Source: Alentia gelatinosa (Eukaryota > Annelida > Polychaeta > Phyllodocida > Polynoidae). Taken from it: a stretch of 64,000 bases of DNA. The notes under the pieces are model-generated. The model was not told the DNA's origin. It did not search any database and worked only from the letters and a program-made list of their open reading frames with translations. The DNA is taken from NCBI GenBank assembly GCA_950022655.1, contig OX465580.1, forward strand, positions 44,080,028 to 44,144,027. Reading direction: 5' to 3'. Position 1 is the first letter of the stretch; every line of letters begins with the position of its first letter. The translations under genes and the position numbers were made by a program. Shown piece after piece: positions 31,560 through 44,645 of this stretch.

Positions 31560-33543
31560 CTATCAGTTCGCTGTTTACTGCGTCTTTTAACAAATATCTC
31601 TTGATTACGGTTTTAAAGTTTCCCTTCTCCGTTATATGTTATCTCTGATGTCAGCAGGTTCCAATACTTCATCCCTACATATATAGGGCTATTCCTGAAT
31701 TTCTCACATCTTGGTCTACTGACCCTAGTTAATATTTTGTTACTCATACAAATAGCTATTCCGCTATGACTTAAGACATTTTCTTTACACTGTGACCAGT
31801 CATATACTTGAGCAAGTAGGTGTATCGCTCTTCTATAATGTAAGTGACGTACCCTGCACGTTTCGTGCAATTAGTTAATTCCAACATCTGTCACCTACCT
31901 TATTTTCAATTTTGCTCTTAATCATTGAGACATATTTGTAATCTGTTCCTATCCTTTTTACTTGCTACAAAGTATACAAAATCAATGTTCTCCAGTTGTG
32001 GAAGGATCATCTGTTTTCCTACTGCTTTTGCTAGTGGCGTGGGCAAAAATATCTCAACTTTCTCAGTTTATACACCTTTTGTTTAACATCTGCAACAATT
32101 TTTCCTACTTGTTTATCGAATCTGAGCTTGTTATCAAGTATAACACCCAAGTAGTTGTATCTCACAACTACTTCTAGATTTTCTCTGCATATATGACAAG
32201 TGTCAGTAAGGGAGCGTTCATTATTTATGACAGGGGGGGTGTGTGGGTTTTGCTTGCCGAATCCTACAAAACAAATTGCCCCCCCCCTCGGAAATACCTC
32301 CAAATGAAATGCCCCCCCCCCTCGGAAATACCTCAAAATAAAAGCCTTAAATCGATTCTTTCTCATATATACAAGTATATGTACACATATAATGTAATGT
32401 TAAGTAAAAAAGCCAGTGAATTCTGGCATGCAAATTTTAACTATCTATAATCAAATCCTCTAATATGCAACTATCCGGCCCTTGAGAAATGCGGACTGTT
32501 AATGATGGTTTAAGAGCAATGACTGCAAACCGGCGTATCATAGTTATAGGATTAGATATCTACCATCTAGGAAGTGAACCAATAGCCTGTCAAGACATGC
32601 TGGCACGGGAGCTTCTGTACCTGCTGCTCTAAGACCTATCTTAAGGGGTTTTCTATTGAGACAGTGGAGGCACCAAAAAGACAACTTTCATGCGCTAAGC
32701 TACATTGCATGGCTATCACCTGACATTGACCATTGAACTGAGTATAGATACTAATACAGTGGAGCTGCACAGCATAGAGTCATGGAGCCGTCTTAGCATA
32801 TTCATGCACAGCCTACAAACTCTAAAATCATTGCAGTTTACTTGTGCGGAAAATAGTCCTGGCTTGATTTCATATGTTTGACTTTTTTAAAAGATTGCGA
32901 ATACTAGACGTCTTGCATGGCAGATTACAAGACGTCTTAGTATGATGAGTTTCCACTCTACAGACATGCACTGCCAGGTGTTACACTACCTCACTTATTA
33001 TCTTCTCTGTCACAATCACCAGGGCTTATATATATATACAAATTTCTTAATTCTGCTAGAAGAGATCAGACACTATTGGCCTCTGTATAGATTATCCAAA
33101 ATACACAGTTCTAGAACCTCTTATGTGGGTGAATCACAAAAACGTAAATCATTGAAATTGAAACGCCCCACCTAGGCAAATGCCGCGAAATGAAAGGCCC
33201 CCTCCAGGCAAATACCGAAAAATGAAATGCCCCCCAGGCAAATACCTCTAAATAAATCCCCCCCCCCCCCGGCAAATATCCTCATTTAATTTGTCCCCTC
33301 CCCCTCCAATAGCTCATCCCCCCCCCCTGCTGTAAATAATGAATGGTCCCTAATGCTATTACTCCGCGCATTTGACAATATCCATATACACTTTGATTTC
33401 TTATAATTAACATTTACAGTCAACTTGTTCATTTTAGACCAATAACTTACCAAATCTAGATTGGGTGGGTTATAAAGAAATTTAACTATCAATAATTGTT
33501 CCTCGAACCAATATATTCTAAGATCGGTCTGATCCAGGTGCAA
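31560..33543 (-). pseudogene. LINE reverse transcriptase C-terminal fragment, split by a nested element
   Basis: Minus-strand frames encode VSYWSKMNKLTVNVNYKKSK and a following segment (33543 to about 33354). After a 1141-bp insertion (32210-33350) they continue with TDTCHICRENLEVVVRYNYL, GVILDNKLRFDKQVGKIV and KVYKLRKLRYF. More decayed text follows (ENIDFVYFVASKKDRNRLQI, NSPIYVGMKYWNLLTSEI). This is the thumb and C-terminal end of a CR1/Jockey-type non-LTR RT (YKYLGVxLD motif). The catalytic FADD box is not in this fragment. Stops are present in the distal part. Confidence 0.75.
32210..33350. mobile_element. 1141-bp DNA element with TAA target duplication, nested in a LINE
   Basis: The left end GGGAGCGTTCATTATTTATG and the right end (GGGACCATTCATTATTTACA on the other strand) are terminal inverted repeats. 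TAA flanks both sides (32207-32209 and 33351-33353). Both ends carry about 34-bp tandem units with C8-C12 runs and the words AAATGAAATG and GCAAATACC or GGAAATACC. It has no coding capacity. Removing the element and one TAA leaves the LINE frame continuous. Confidence 0.8.
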
Positions 33544-34267
<724 letters not shown>

Positions 34268-35965
34268 GCACGATTCAAATTATTAGGAAAATGTACAATA
34301 CAGGTCTCCATACACCCAGCACCCGCGAACAGCGGCAGCAGGGCCTGGCCCGGTCATACATCAACACTCGCTCTATTTGTGTGCCTCGTACTCACATAGG
34401 GACACATGTATTAGTTCATTTCAGATACACACTATTTTCCAAATGTGGTTTAAAGCCCGTCCAACTCCAAGCTCCCCGTATTGACCGATGTCCACTCCAA
34501 ATTGTGACAATAAATACTTTATTCCAACTGGTCGACGTAAGAACTATTTTTCTGTATGCACACGTTATTACAACCCGGGGCATATGACAAATCCATATGC
34601 GCCAGGTATGTCAATGCAGACCCCCTAGGTGTTTTCTATGTGTTGTCATCGCAGATAAATACATTGATTATTTCGATAACGGGTTGTGATATACATCATT
34701 CTGATAGTAGACGCACTGCTATCAAAACGGAGATACCTTGATTTATATGCTACAGTCTCTGACCTACATGATTTGGTCATCATGAAATACTTTTATATGA
34801 ATTATTCACAAAATCCGTTTTTTCTCTCTATAAGTCATTATTATTTCATAGATTGTATAAAAATGATTGAAATAAACCCTCTTTGCTGAGGATTCATCTA
34901 TCAATATTGATGTTTTCATTTTAATTTCAGCTTTACCAACCTATTGGTTCCGACTGGCTACCGTGTCTTCCCAATTCTGGACCTCGATCGGTCAATAGTT
35001 AGCATCCATGTGACTTGTGCAGAAGATAGTTAACTCCATTAACAAGTTGAGAATCCATACACCTCAATGTAACAGTGGACTACGAAAAGGGATTCTGCAT
35101 ACTATCATGTAAGTTGTACTACTTGTGTTTTGGAAATGCTATTGAGAGTTTAATGGCTTTTAAGTTGGAGAGTATACATTAAAGTTATGTGAGCTTTATG
35201 CATATAGCGGATGTATAACGTAGCTAAGAGCCCTTTTTATATAAGAAAGTAATTGAGCAGCACTATGCATACAACTTTGTAAGTAAGAGATAACTACGTT
35301 TAACACCCCAATGGGAAGTGTGGGGGCGGATATGTTTGGACCCCAGCAAACAGAAAAGCAAACTATATACAACTAAATCAGCACTGAGGTTCTATACTCA
35401 TGAATATACATGTAAATACGAATATATCTTAGTGACGCTTACCATAAGGCTATAAAAATAGCTATAGGCCAAACCTGATTACAAGATCCACTGTTAGGAG
35501 AAAGGCTGAATGTGCATGAATACAGACTTTCTACAAATAACTTTTATAAATCAACAATTATCTTGAGCAATGAAATCCAACTACACTGATAAAGCACCTC
35601 AACAATCATCGAAGGAGAAAATTATCTTGATATCACTGAACTTAACAGATTGTGTGGTATGCTTGAGTTGGAAACAGGGGAAGTGAACTATCGTTATCAT
35701 GCATCACGAAACCAGCCTCAGACTCAGAGTTAAACCATCGTGTATTGACAAAGTCTTCTCTCTTTGGTTAAACCACATACGTGCCGCGAAGCAAATAGAA
35801 TGAATATAAAATCGAGAGATAACGTTGTTGTGCGTATTGTAGCAAATGGAAGAGATGTGATGATGTGTGACTATAAGAAGGTTGGTGTGATGTGCCGTAA
35901 TACCAATCTCTTTTAATGCTAAACTCTTTCTCTTTTAATAAGCGTGCAGTGAGATCATGCGCGTA
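34268..35965. other. Gene-free stretch, possible 5' UTR exon at 34931-35108
   Basis: A TTTTAATTTCAG acceptor (to 34930) and an ATCAT|GTAAGT donor (35108/35109) frame a 178-base segment with no long ORF. It could be a non-coding first-exon segment of the fucosyltransferase gene, whose coding exon has its own acceptor 10 kb downstream. This is only a splice-signal guess. Confidence 0.2.
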
Positions 35966-36229
35966 TTACAATAAGATAACATTGCAGAGAAAATAAAAAT
36001 GGGAATTTAAATTGTTTTGGAATTAAATTTCCATAATATTCATTAATATTTGTGTTGGCTAAAATTGAATTCTGCCTCCGTGTACATTACTAAGGGGAGT
36101 GAAATAGCACCTAAGCACTGGTTTACAATTATATTTTTAGTTATGGTTATAAAACAAATACCCCTGTACCATGTCTAAGATATAATTGATCAGAAATATG
36201 TGCAGTAAGAGCAACATGGAATTAATTCA

Positions 36230-36670
36230 TATGGCTAAAATGTGCTTCTTCCTCCATGTACACACATAATTATCAATGTTTCAATAAGACCTTCTAATAT
36301 AGTTTGAAAAAGATATAGTATGAGTAGAATATGGCCAAATTTGTCCATGTGAGAAATTGAATTAAGATCCCCCCCATACATTTTGGAGTTATCACTGGTA
36401 AATAATGTACACAGAGGCACAGTGTCGGTGTTGATGTGGAGGGTATTGGGGTAGGTGGCATGAAAACGGCTATCATGTGTTTTTGCCATTGTGTACACAT
36501 ATTTTATCAAGATCTGCTAATATGATTTGAAAAAAAAAAAAATATATGAGTAGGATGGGACCACATCTGTCCATGTGTGAAATTGAAGCAAAACCTCCCC
36601 ACACACTATGGAGTTATACTGCTAAATTTTGTACATGTAGGCAGATTCTGCCTCTGTGTACACACTTCTG
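36230..36670 (-). repeat. Tandem sub-repeats in left arm of the giant palindrome
   Basis: Two diverged units bounded by TTCTGCCTCCGTGTAC-type words, each with a TTTCAAA...ACTCATA-like inner segment. They correspond to the units at 43745-44645. Confidence 0.55.
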
Positions 36671-37834
36671 CCTCCATGTACATAGGTTTATCTCTTTTCA
36701 TAGCATAAATGGGTCTGTAGCATGAAAAGGAGTCTTGAGGCATCATGGGGCATCGTATCTGATAAATATAATTATGGAAACAAAATTTTGTTATAAAAAA
36801 TTATAGAGAATAAAGAAATAACATATTGCTAGAAAGTGTCATTTTTAGTTTAAAATTCCTATGAAATGGTATATAAAACCATTCCAAATAAATTGCACAC
36901 ATAATTCCTAATATCACCTGGCAGAACTAATGTATTAATCACCATACATGAAAGGGAACAGCTCAAGTTAAAGGATTCTTTTCTGCCTCCGTGTACACTT
37001 CTGCCTCCGAGTATGTTTCAATATTTCACAGCTCTCAGGTGAATGGTACCAGATTCTTGAAATTAACCACATTTTTTGGGAACATGTTTATCAACATGTG
37101 CATATTTTTTTCATATTTTGTATGGCACTTGAAATAAATTGCAGTATTCATAGAAAAACTCCCAACTCCGGGAAAGAATTTCTTTCATATAATTGGTCAC
37201 TGCTGAGCTAGGGACAGAGAAGATGACGAGGCAAGCTTGGGAATAAATAATTTATTATTATTATAAAATGATAAATGATTGATTAAATAAATAAAATGAA
37301 TTAATACATAATTAATACATTGTTTGTATAATGTGATAATAGTTGAATGTGATAATAAATAGTAGATGGGATATAAGAGTTGATTGAATTAATACATTGA
37401 GTGTATGGTAAGTATAAAATATAAATTAAGTTGAAATACAACGAGTATTTATAATAGTGAGTTAATAACATGAATATTTGTATAAAATATGATGATGTTA
37501 ATACATGTAATATTTGTAAAATATATATACCGGCCTACGAATGTAGGAGTATTGATAAAATAGGTTGTGGGTGGGTGGGAAATGAAAACGATGTGTAAGG
37601 TGAGAGAGTTGGTGAAGGAATGGGGCGCAGGCGAGGCCTGTGCCCCAGATGAGGTGTGAGGTGAGAGTGGTGTGAGATCTGTCCACCAGACGTCAGCAGT
37701 GAGCGGTCCCACCAAACCGGTGGGACCATACCACTGCTGAGCTAGGGACAGAGAAGATGACGAGGCAAGCTTGGGAATAAATAATTTATTATTATTATAA
37801 AATGATAAATGATTGATTAAATAGATAAAATGAA

Positions 37835-39949
37835 TTAATACATAATTAATACATTGTTTGTATAATGTGATAATAGTTGAATGTGATAATAAATAGTAGA
37901 TGAGATATAAGAGTTGATTGAATTAATACATTGAGTGTATGGTAAGTATAAAACATAAATTGAGTTGAAATACAACGAGTATTTATAATAGACCTCGGCG
38001 CTAATGTTAATGTACCTCTTTTTGGGGCCTCGAAGTGTCTCTAGCAGCCTCGAGATAAAAAGACGGGTTGGGCGGATGCATTTAGAAACGTGTACCAATT
38101 TACCCACCAGCGACTCCATTTCCTTTCTGGTGACCGACCGTCGTTTGAGGAAGGCGGCGACCGTTTGGCGTATTTCGTCGAGTTTCTGTTGAGGTACTGA
38201 TAGGGTCTTGTCCTCTGCGTTGATCGTGATGCCGAGCCAGGTGAGGCTCCTGGCCAGACCCTGTCTCTTCTTGGGGGCCTCGGGAAGCCCTACTTCTTCC
38301 AGGAGCCTGGTAACCTCGGCTGCATCCCGTTCCGACTGTACCCTGGAGGGAGATAAAACAATGATGTCATCCAGGTACATCCAAACCTTGAGGCCTCTGC
38401 CCCGGAGTGTCGCGACTATGGCATCGGCGACCCGCTGCATGTGGCAGCTCGAGCATCGGGCTCCGAATACCATACTCGCCTCCAGGTAGAATTTCCCCCC
38501 CCACTCGAGGCATTGAAGGGGCCAGTGGAGGGGGTCGGCCTTGAAATTTTTGTAAGCGCGCCTGACGTCGGTCGAGAATAGGTGAACGTCCTCGCCCATC
38601 CTGACCAAGTCGTCCACTATTGAATCGATTGAAGGTAGGCCGTGATTCTGAATATTCCCGAATAGAGAGTTCTTTATGACATATGCATTAACTGACTTGT
38701 AATAGGGGAAGGTGAGGTCTGAGATGACGCGTTGCTCCTCCGAGTCCCGCTTGGGCCTGGACATTAGGGGGGCGACGTGGCACCAGGGGGCGAAGGGGGC
38801 GTGGTCGTAGGGACCGACCAGCCCACCTAGTCCCAGTTCTTTAGTGATGAATGAGTCTATGGCCTTAGGGAAATCAGTGGCGCTAGCATGGTTTGGCGTA
38901 CCCATGCTATCGCTCACCGGCCCCATATAACCCAGGGGGAATCCATGCGCTATTAGGTCGTAGAGTTCTGGGTCCACCCCCTCGACGCATAGTATTATTT
39001 TCCAAGCAGTGAGGTTGAGACCAGTGGGGAGTGCTACCTTACTACTGACGCTATTAGGGAGCCCAGTCGACCGAACAATGTCATAGATGCGTGACAGCTC
39101 GACTGACTCGGTCGAGGCCGCGGACACAGACATGTTCGGCCAATATTTTTCCCTGTGTGGCTGAAAAGCATGTGGACACATATCGATATCATGCTCAACA
39201 ATGTTATTTTCACAAATGAGACGTATGGCCGCAAAGTCGGGGTCGTTACCTGTTGTCCTTTGGCGTTGCTCGAGGGCCACGCCCCCTTCCTTGTTGATTG
39301 AGCTCAAGCCGGTGCGTGCTTTTTCAGTGCTGACGCACTCCGCCCTCCAGTTCGGTGCTTCCGCAGAGTATTCTCTGGAGTGGCGAACTTGTCTCTCACA
39401 TTCCCCTCCATTATAACGCCTGGCCAGCACTACATACTTCATGGGCTTCGAATCGAGCAGACCGGAAGTTCCGCCATCTTGGATGCGCTGCAGCTGGTTC
39501 CTAGCGTCACGCGGCGCATGTGTCTGGCTGGTGCCCGTTCCAGTTGTCCATAGGGCGCCGCCATCTTGTTTTCGCTCTCCACGCGTATCCTTGGTCTCAC
39601 CCGCATGCCAGCATAGGCCCCGCTGGTTGAGTGTAGTGCGTTCCGCTGTCGCTCTCCTTCCCGATGTTTCGCACCCTTCCCGTGTCGGCTGTGTAGCAGC
39701 AGGCGTCCCTGACAACGGCTTGCCAGAGACGCCTACTGGCTGTTTTTGAGGCCGTACGGCCGTGTTGCTCCCCTTGCCTTCTGTCACGGTCAAGTCTGTT
39801 GCAGATGGACATGTTATGGCCGTTGTAAAAGTTCCCCGTTCGCCTGTACCAATACGAACAGGCGTGAACGCATGTGGTGCCTGCTTCCTCGTGATCGCCC
39901 CGGTAGCTACAACCCTTGCTGGCGTTGAAGTCTCTACACGCAACTTCAC
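37835..39949 (-). pseudogene. Reverse transcriptase of DIRS-type unit B (RNase H and recombinase deleted)
   Basis: A 704-codon open frame overlapping the Gag zinc-finger frame by about 350 bases in another phase. The first 300 residues are low-complexity. The polymerase part shows IYDIVRSTGLPNSVSSKVAL, LIAHGFPLGYMG, FAPWCHVAPLMSRPKRDSEE, RVISDLTFPYYKSVNAYVI, FSTDVRRAYKNFKADPLHW, MVFGARCSSCHMQRVADAIV and the YLDD active site (VWMYLDDIIVLSP). It then reads LVGKLVHVSKCIRPTRLFIS and YINISAEV. After that the frame runs into the AT-rich 3' terminal region, so RNase H and the recombinase have been removed by one internal deletion. Compared with copies 1 and 2 it is a clearly different subfamily. Confidence 0.85.
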
Positions 39950-41170
39950 GACCGCGTTGGCCGGTCCTTGAGTTCGTGTTGTTTGTCGCGCCTCTGGATT
40001 GCACGACAGGTGCGTGCCGTGCCGACTGCTGTAGTGCCGGGGCCCGGTCCATTAGACACAGCCGCACCCTCTCATGCTGTATTACATGCCAGTCTGACCA
40101 CGAGATCTTGCCTTTCTAGACTTGGTCAAAAATATGCCGTGAAAACCTTCTCACCGAGGGCCATGGTCGTACCATAGCGTCATCTACGACGCCTTGTAGA
40201 TGCTCGAGTAGGTGGGGGTTGTTGTATAGGGGACAGAGCCATTGTTAGTTCATGAAGCAGTCACTAGGTGGTCGGGGGACAAAACCTGCATTCTGGCTCT
40301 TTGTTCTTACAAAATTCCGCTGCCTCTCAGTGTTTTACCAAGGTTCCTTTGACTCTCTACACCGATCCCAGAGCAGGAAGATATAATGCTAAAACCCAGG
40401 ACATGGTGTTTTTCACATGGAACACTTTATTTACATATGTGAGCAAGGCAAGAAAAGTGACATTTCCCAATTATCACTCACTTCTTTTGCACCTCCATTA
40501 GTGAAGAACAGCTACTTTTTCACCTCCTTTAGTGAAGAACACCTACTTGGGGGGCGTCATGGCGGCGCCCATGGATCATAGGCTATATGCCGTATAGGTC
40601 CGAGCGTCGGTCATCCCTGATGAGACAAATCAGGGCCCGTATGTATTCCAGCATAGTGATGTCCTTGCGGGCCTCCAATTTGTGTTTCAGACTATCCACC
40701 CCCTCCCGGTCCAGGTACATGAAGGGTTTTGGAATATAGCAGTCGACAAATATATCGGAAGACAATGCGACCTTACCTTCGGACCGTAGGGGGCACATGT
40801 ATTCTTTCGCAAAATTCACTCTAGAGGTAGCCGTCGTAGTCTTGTTGGCGTCGGAGTTCACGTGGGGGAGGCATATGCTGATCCGCAGTATGTTGCCGGT
40901 GTCTGCTCATGGCCTTGAGCAGGAGGTCCATTTTTCGGTCGAGACCACGGACATCCTCCTCCAGGCGATCCACATGGACGCTCGACCGAGAGCTACATGT
41001 GCTCGCCTCGTCCACGGTTTCATAACCTGACCGGCCGTATTTGAAGCTTACTTCGTGCTCTGGCTCGCTTTGGGCCTCAGTGGCGTCGCTCCGGTCCTCT
41101 GATTCTTCCCTATCTCTTTCCCTCCTCTCATTTCTCTCGTTTCTCGTCTTTCCTCTTGTTTTGGGGGCCA
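39597..41170 (-). pseudogene. Gag-like protein of DIRS-type unit B, interrupted
   Basis: ATG near 41170 opens MAPKTRGKTRNERNERRERD, then a helical segment (VHVDRLEEDVRGLDRKMDLL), a frameshift near 40830, and the conserved core IPKPFMYLDREGVDSLKHKL and MLEYIRALICLIRD to 40583. About 370 unrelated bases (40215-40580) interrupt it. Core homology then resumes (HLQGVVDDAMVRPW, SRHIFDQV, an in-frame TAG, GKISWSDWHVIQHERVRL). It ends with a zinc-finger block (VACRDFNASKGCSYRGDHEE, TTCVHACSYWY, SICNR) and a stop at 39597. Confidence 0.7.
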
Positions 41171-41527
41171 TGATAATGGCCGTTGTTGTACTTTGTTCTT
41201 GAACTTGGTTGTAAAGTACCGCAGGTGTAGGTCGATGAATTGCCAAAAAGGGGTGAGAGTAAAATGAAAACGATGTGTATGGTGAAAGAGTTGGTGAAGG
41301 AATGGGGCGCAGGCGAGGCCTGTGTGCCAGATGAGGTGTGAGGTGAGAGTGGTGTGAGATCTGTCCACCAGACGTCAGCAGTGAGCGGTCCCACCAAACC
41401 GGTGGGACCATACAATCAATATTCTTTTATCATATTAGATTAGACTCATTTTCCCTTATTTCTGCTAGTTGAACATGTTCTTTATGCATAATAAACAAAG
41501 AAATCATTTTAATATCATAAAAGCCTA

Positions 41528-42694
41528 CACTGCGCAAAACCAACCACTTTACATATATATGTGAATGGCGTATATAGGTATGCTTTTGCGTATACAAGTT
41601 GATATATATACACCTGATTCTGTTGTATTTACACCACTATCGAATAGTTCTGATCTCTGCCACTTGGGGACACCACTGTAGCATATTTCATTTGCCATTA
41701 GTCATTAAGTCCTTGGTATATAGAAAATCAAATGTTATATTATTAATTTGGTTATAAAATTGTTCTAAAACCCTATTAATTATATTTTCATTAAATACTA
41801 ATAATTAACCCAGCAATTTAAATAGATGTTACTTTAAAACACCATTTCTATTTCTGTCAGTCTAGGCCTACTATATAATGGCCTTGTTCAAGCTTATAGC
41901 TGATACCTGAGGCCATCTTACCCCTGCCTGACCCCCGCCTGACCCCCGCTTCACACCCGCTTCACCCCTGCCTCACCCCCGCCTCACCCCCGCCTCACCC
42001 CTGAGAGTGTAGGGATACCACCATACTGACTCCTACCCCCACTTAACCCTCACCTAACCCCACCAGCACTGAAGTCCTCTCCCTACACATGTGACAATGC
42101 GGCTGCCCGGCCCCCGCCCTTTTCTTTTTTTCAACAGTATACATATATATACACCAAACGTATATAAGATGTATACAACCGGCGTATACATGGCACAGAG
42201 GATATTTCCTCTTGTATATGCCAGATGTGAAATACAGCCAAGATGCTACTGTATATATAGAATGTCCTGACCATGCTGTACAAGTCACAGAACGAGATGG
42301 TAATTTACGGTACAAACCGTAAATTATCATCGAGTTCTGTGACTTGTACAAGCATGGTTGGATGTTATATATTTACTATATACCCAAAATTTAAAAAAAA
42401 TCATTAATTTAATTTTTAACAACCGATATGTTAATAAAGGTGTATGGCAAGGTGGTCAGTATTTTAGTGTATGGACCAGCGGTCCGTACAGAATTTTTAC
42501 GTCATATGCCGAAACGGTGCGTATTTACAGCATATACAGCATGGGTATATAGTAAAAAAGGAAACAGTCTTGTATACATATCATACGCTGGTGTGAAATA
42601 TGGGCATATACATATGAAAATAAGTCAATATACAGCCGATGCATGCACCTACGCGATGGCGTATATATGAATAAATTGGTGGTTTTGCACAGTG
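41528..42694. mobile_element. 1167-bp MITE with CTA target duplication
   Basis: The left end CACTGCGCAAAACCAACCA and the right end (CACTGTGCAAAACCACCAA on the other strand) are inverted repeats. CTA flanks both sides (41525-41527 and 42695-42697). The empty site (GCCTAAA) is visible in the other palindrome arm near 43100. It contains a hairpin at 42270-42358 and many CGTATA/TATACG words. No transposase is encoded. Confidence 0.75.
42270..42358. repeat. Near-perfect 41-bp-arm hairpin
   Basis: ACCATGCTGTACAAGTCACA... pairs with ...TGTGACTTGTACAAGCATGGT around a 6-base loop (42311-42316), with about four mismatches. Confidence 0.8.
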
Positions 42695-43744
42695 CTAAAG
42701 TAGAGTTTTATTTGTCCAGACTATTAGCCATTTTAGGGACACTACTATTGAACTGCCTAGATTGTATGGAAAAACTCCTGAAAGGATCCGAGAAATTTTC
42801 TTTTCTTACCATCTTTGAGTGAATTGTCACCAAATTCTGAATATCGATCATGCATATATATATATATATGGTCGAGATTCAGAATTTGGCGATAATTCAG
42901 TCCAAGATCGTAAAAAAATAAAATTCATAGGATCCTTTTAGGAGTTTTTCCGTGCAATCGAGGCAGTTTTTTTTATTGTATCCGTAAAATGGCTAATGGT
43001 TTGGACTTATATTGGGTTCAGTATGCCATATTGAAGTAATAGTCTCTTTAATATTTCTGCCTCCATGTACATAGGAATATCAATTTAAAACTCTATTTTA
43101 GGCTTTTTTAAAATGAAAATGATAGAGTTTCTTTGTTTGTTATACATGAAGAACATGTTCATCTAGGAGAAAAAAGTGAAAAAGATTCCCTACCTATTAT
43201 GATTAAATATTGATTACCAAATGTATGAAGGATAATTTTTTCCCAGAGCTTGCCGCTTTCCCATGAATACTGCATTTTTTTAAATTACCATTAAAAGTCT
43301 GAAAAAATATGTACATGTTGATAAACATGTCCCCAACAAATATGGTTAATTTTAAGAATCTGGTACTATTTAGCTGAGAGCTATAAAATATTGAAACGTT
43401 GTACATGGAGGCAGAAGTGCACACGGAGGCAGAAAAAAAGTCTTATAACTTGGCCTGTTCCCTTCCTATATAATGATTTATTCATTATTTCTGCAGGAAA
43501 TATCAGGAATTATGTGTGTGGTTTATTTGGAATGGTTTTATTTATCATTTCAAAGCAAATTGAAACTGAAGATGACACTTTCTAGCAAGTTGTCCATTTC
43601 TTTTTTTCTCCTTGTTTTTTGACCCCCAAAAATATTTTTTTCCATAGATTTATTTATCATATTCGATGCTTCTGTAGTGCTCCATGATGTCTCAGGTCTC
43701 CCTTTCATTCTACAGACCCATTTATGCTATGAAAAATGATAAAA

Positions 43745-44645
43745 ACCGATGTACATGGAGGCAGATGTGAACACGGAGGCAGAATCTGCTTCTGTGGAAA
43801 TTATTTACCATTACAATTCCATAGTGTGTGGGAGGATATTAATTCAATTTCACACATGGACATATGTGGTCCTATCCTACTCATGGTACATCTCTTTCAA
43901 AATATATCAGCAGATTTTATGGAAATATTGATAAATATATGTGTACACGGAGGCAGAAGCATATTTTAGCCATTTTCATGCAACTAACACCAATCCCCAT
44001 CCCCATCAACACCCACACCCATCAACCAACACCCACAGCAACACCTACCAACATTAAGACCAATAGCAGGCTGAGTTTGGGTTTGAAAACAGAGGTAAAC
44101 CTATGTACACGGAGGCAGAAGTATGTACACGGAGGCAGATTCTGCATCAGTGTACATGATTTTCCAGTGTAGTGGTTGCAGCTATTTCAATGCAATTTCA
44201 CACATAGACAGATCATGGTCATGCCCTACTCATATAATATTTCTTTCAAATTATATTAGAAGATCTTAGGGAAATATTGATAATTACATCTGTACACGGA
44301 GGCAGAAGCATATCTTAGCCATTTTCATGCCACCAACACAAATTCCCACAAATACCAACACCCACCAACACCCACACCTATCAACCAACACCCGAAGCAA
44401 CTCCGATTTTTGGTTTGAAAATAGAGATAAACCTCTGTACACCGAGGCAGAAGTGTGTATTCTACCTCCATGTACATTATTTACCAGTGATAACTCTGAA
44501 GTGTGTGGGGGGATTTTAATTTAATTTCTCACATGGACAAATGTGGTTATATTCTACTCATACTATATCTTTTTCAAACTGTATTAGGAGGTCTTATTGA
44601 AATATCAATAATTATGTGTGTACACGGAGGGAGAAGCACATTTTA
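43745..44645 (+). repeat. Three tandem units of about 300-360 bp in right arm
   Basis: Each unit starts and ends with GTACACGGAGGCAGAA-type words. Each contains AATTTCACACATGGACA and a GGAAATATTGATAAT-like segment. CA-rich spacers follow the first two. Confidence 0.65.

Larger units (their letters stand above)
37198..41413 (-). mobile_element. Tandem pair of DIRS-type elements inserted without target duplication
   Basis: Unit A (37198-37731) is a 534-bp copy that carries only the termini. Unit B (37732-41413) is 3.7 kb with Gag and RT remnants. Both begin CACTGCTGAGCTAGGGACAG on the plus strand and end GGTCCCACCAAACCGG followed by TGGGACCATAC, and they abut exactly. The flanks TTGGT (to 37197) and AATCAATATT (from 41414) are contiguous (TTGGTAATCAATATT) in the other arm of the giant palindrome. 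The insertion therefore made no duplication, the signature of a tyrosine recombinase. Confidence 0.82.

Noticed and set aside
31962..32177. 71-codon plus-strand ORF with hydrophobic N-terminus
   Set aside because: Antisense to recognisable LINE reverse transcriptase text on the minus strand.
43391..44524. ORFs rich in Pro/Thr/His in the right palindrome arm
   Set aside because: They follow the CA-rich spacers and tandem units and are not conserved between units.
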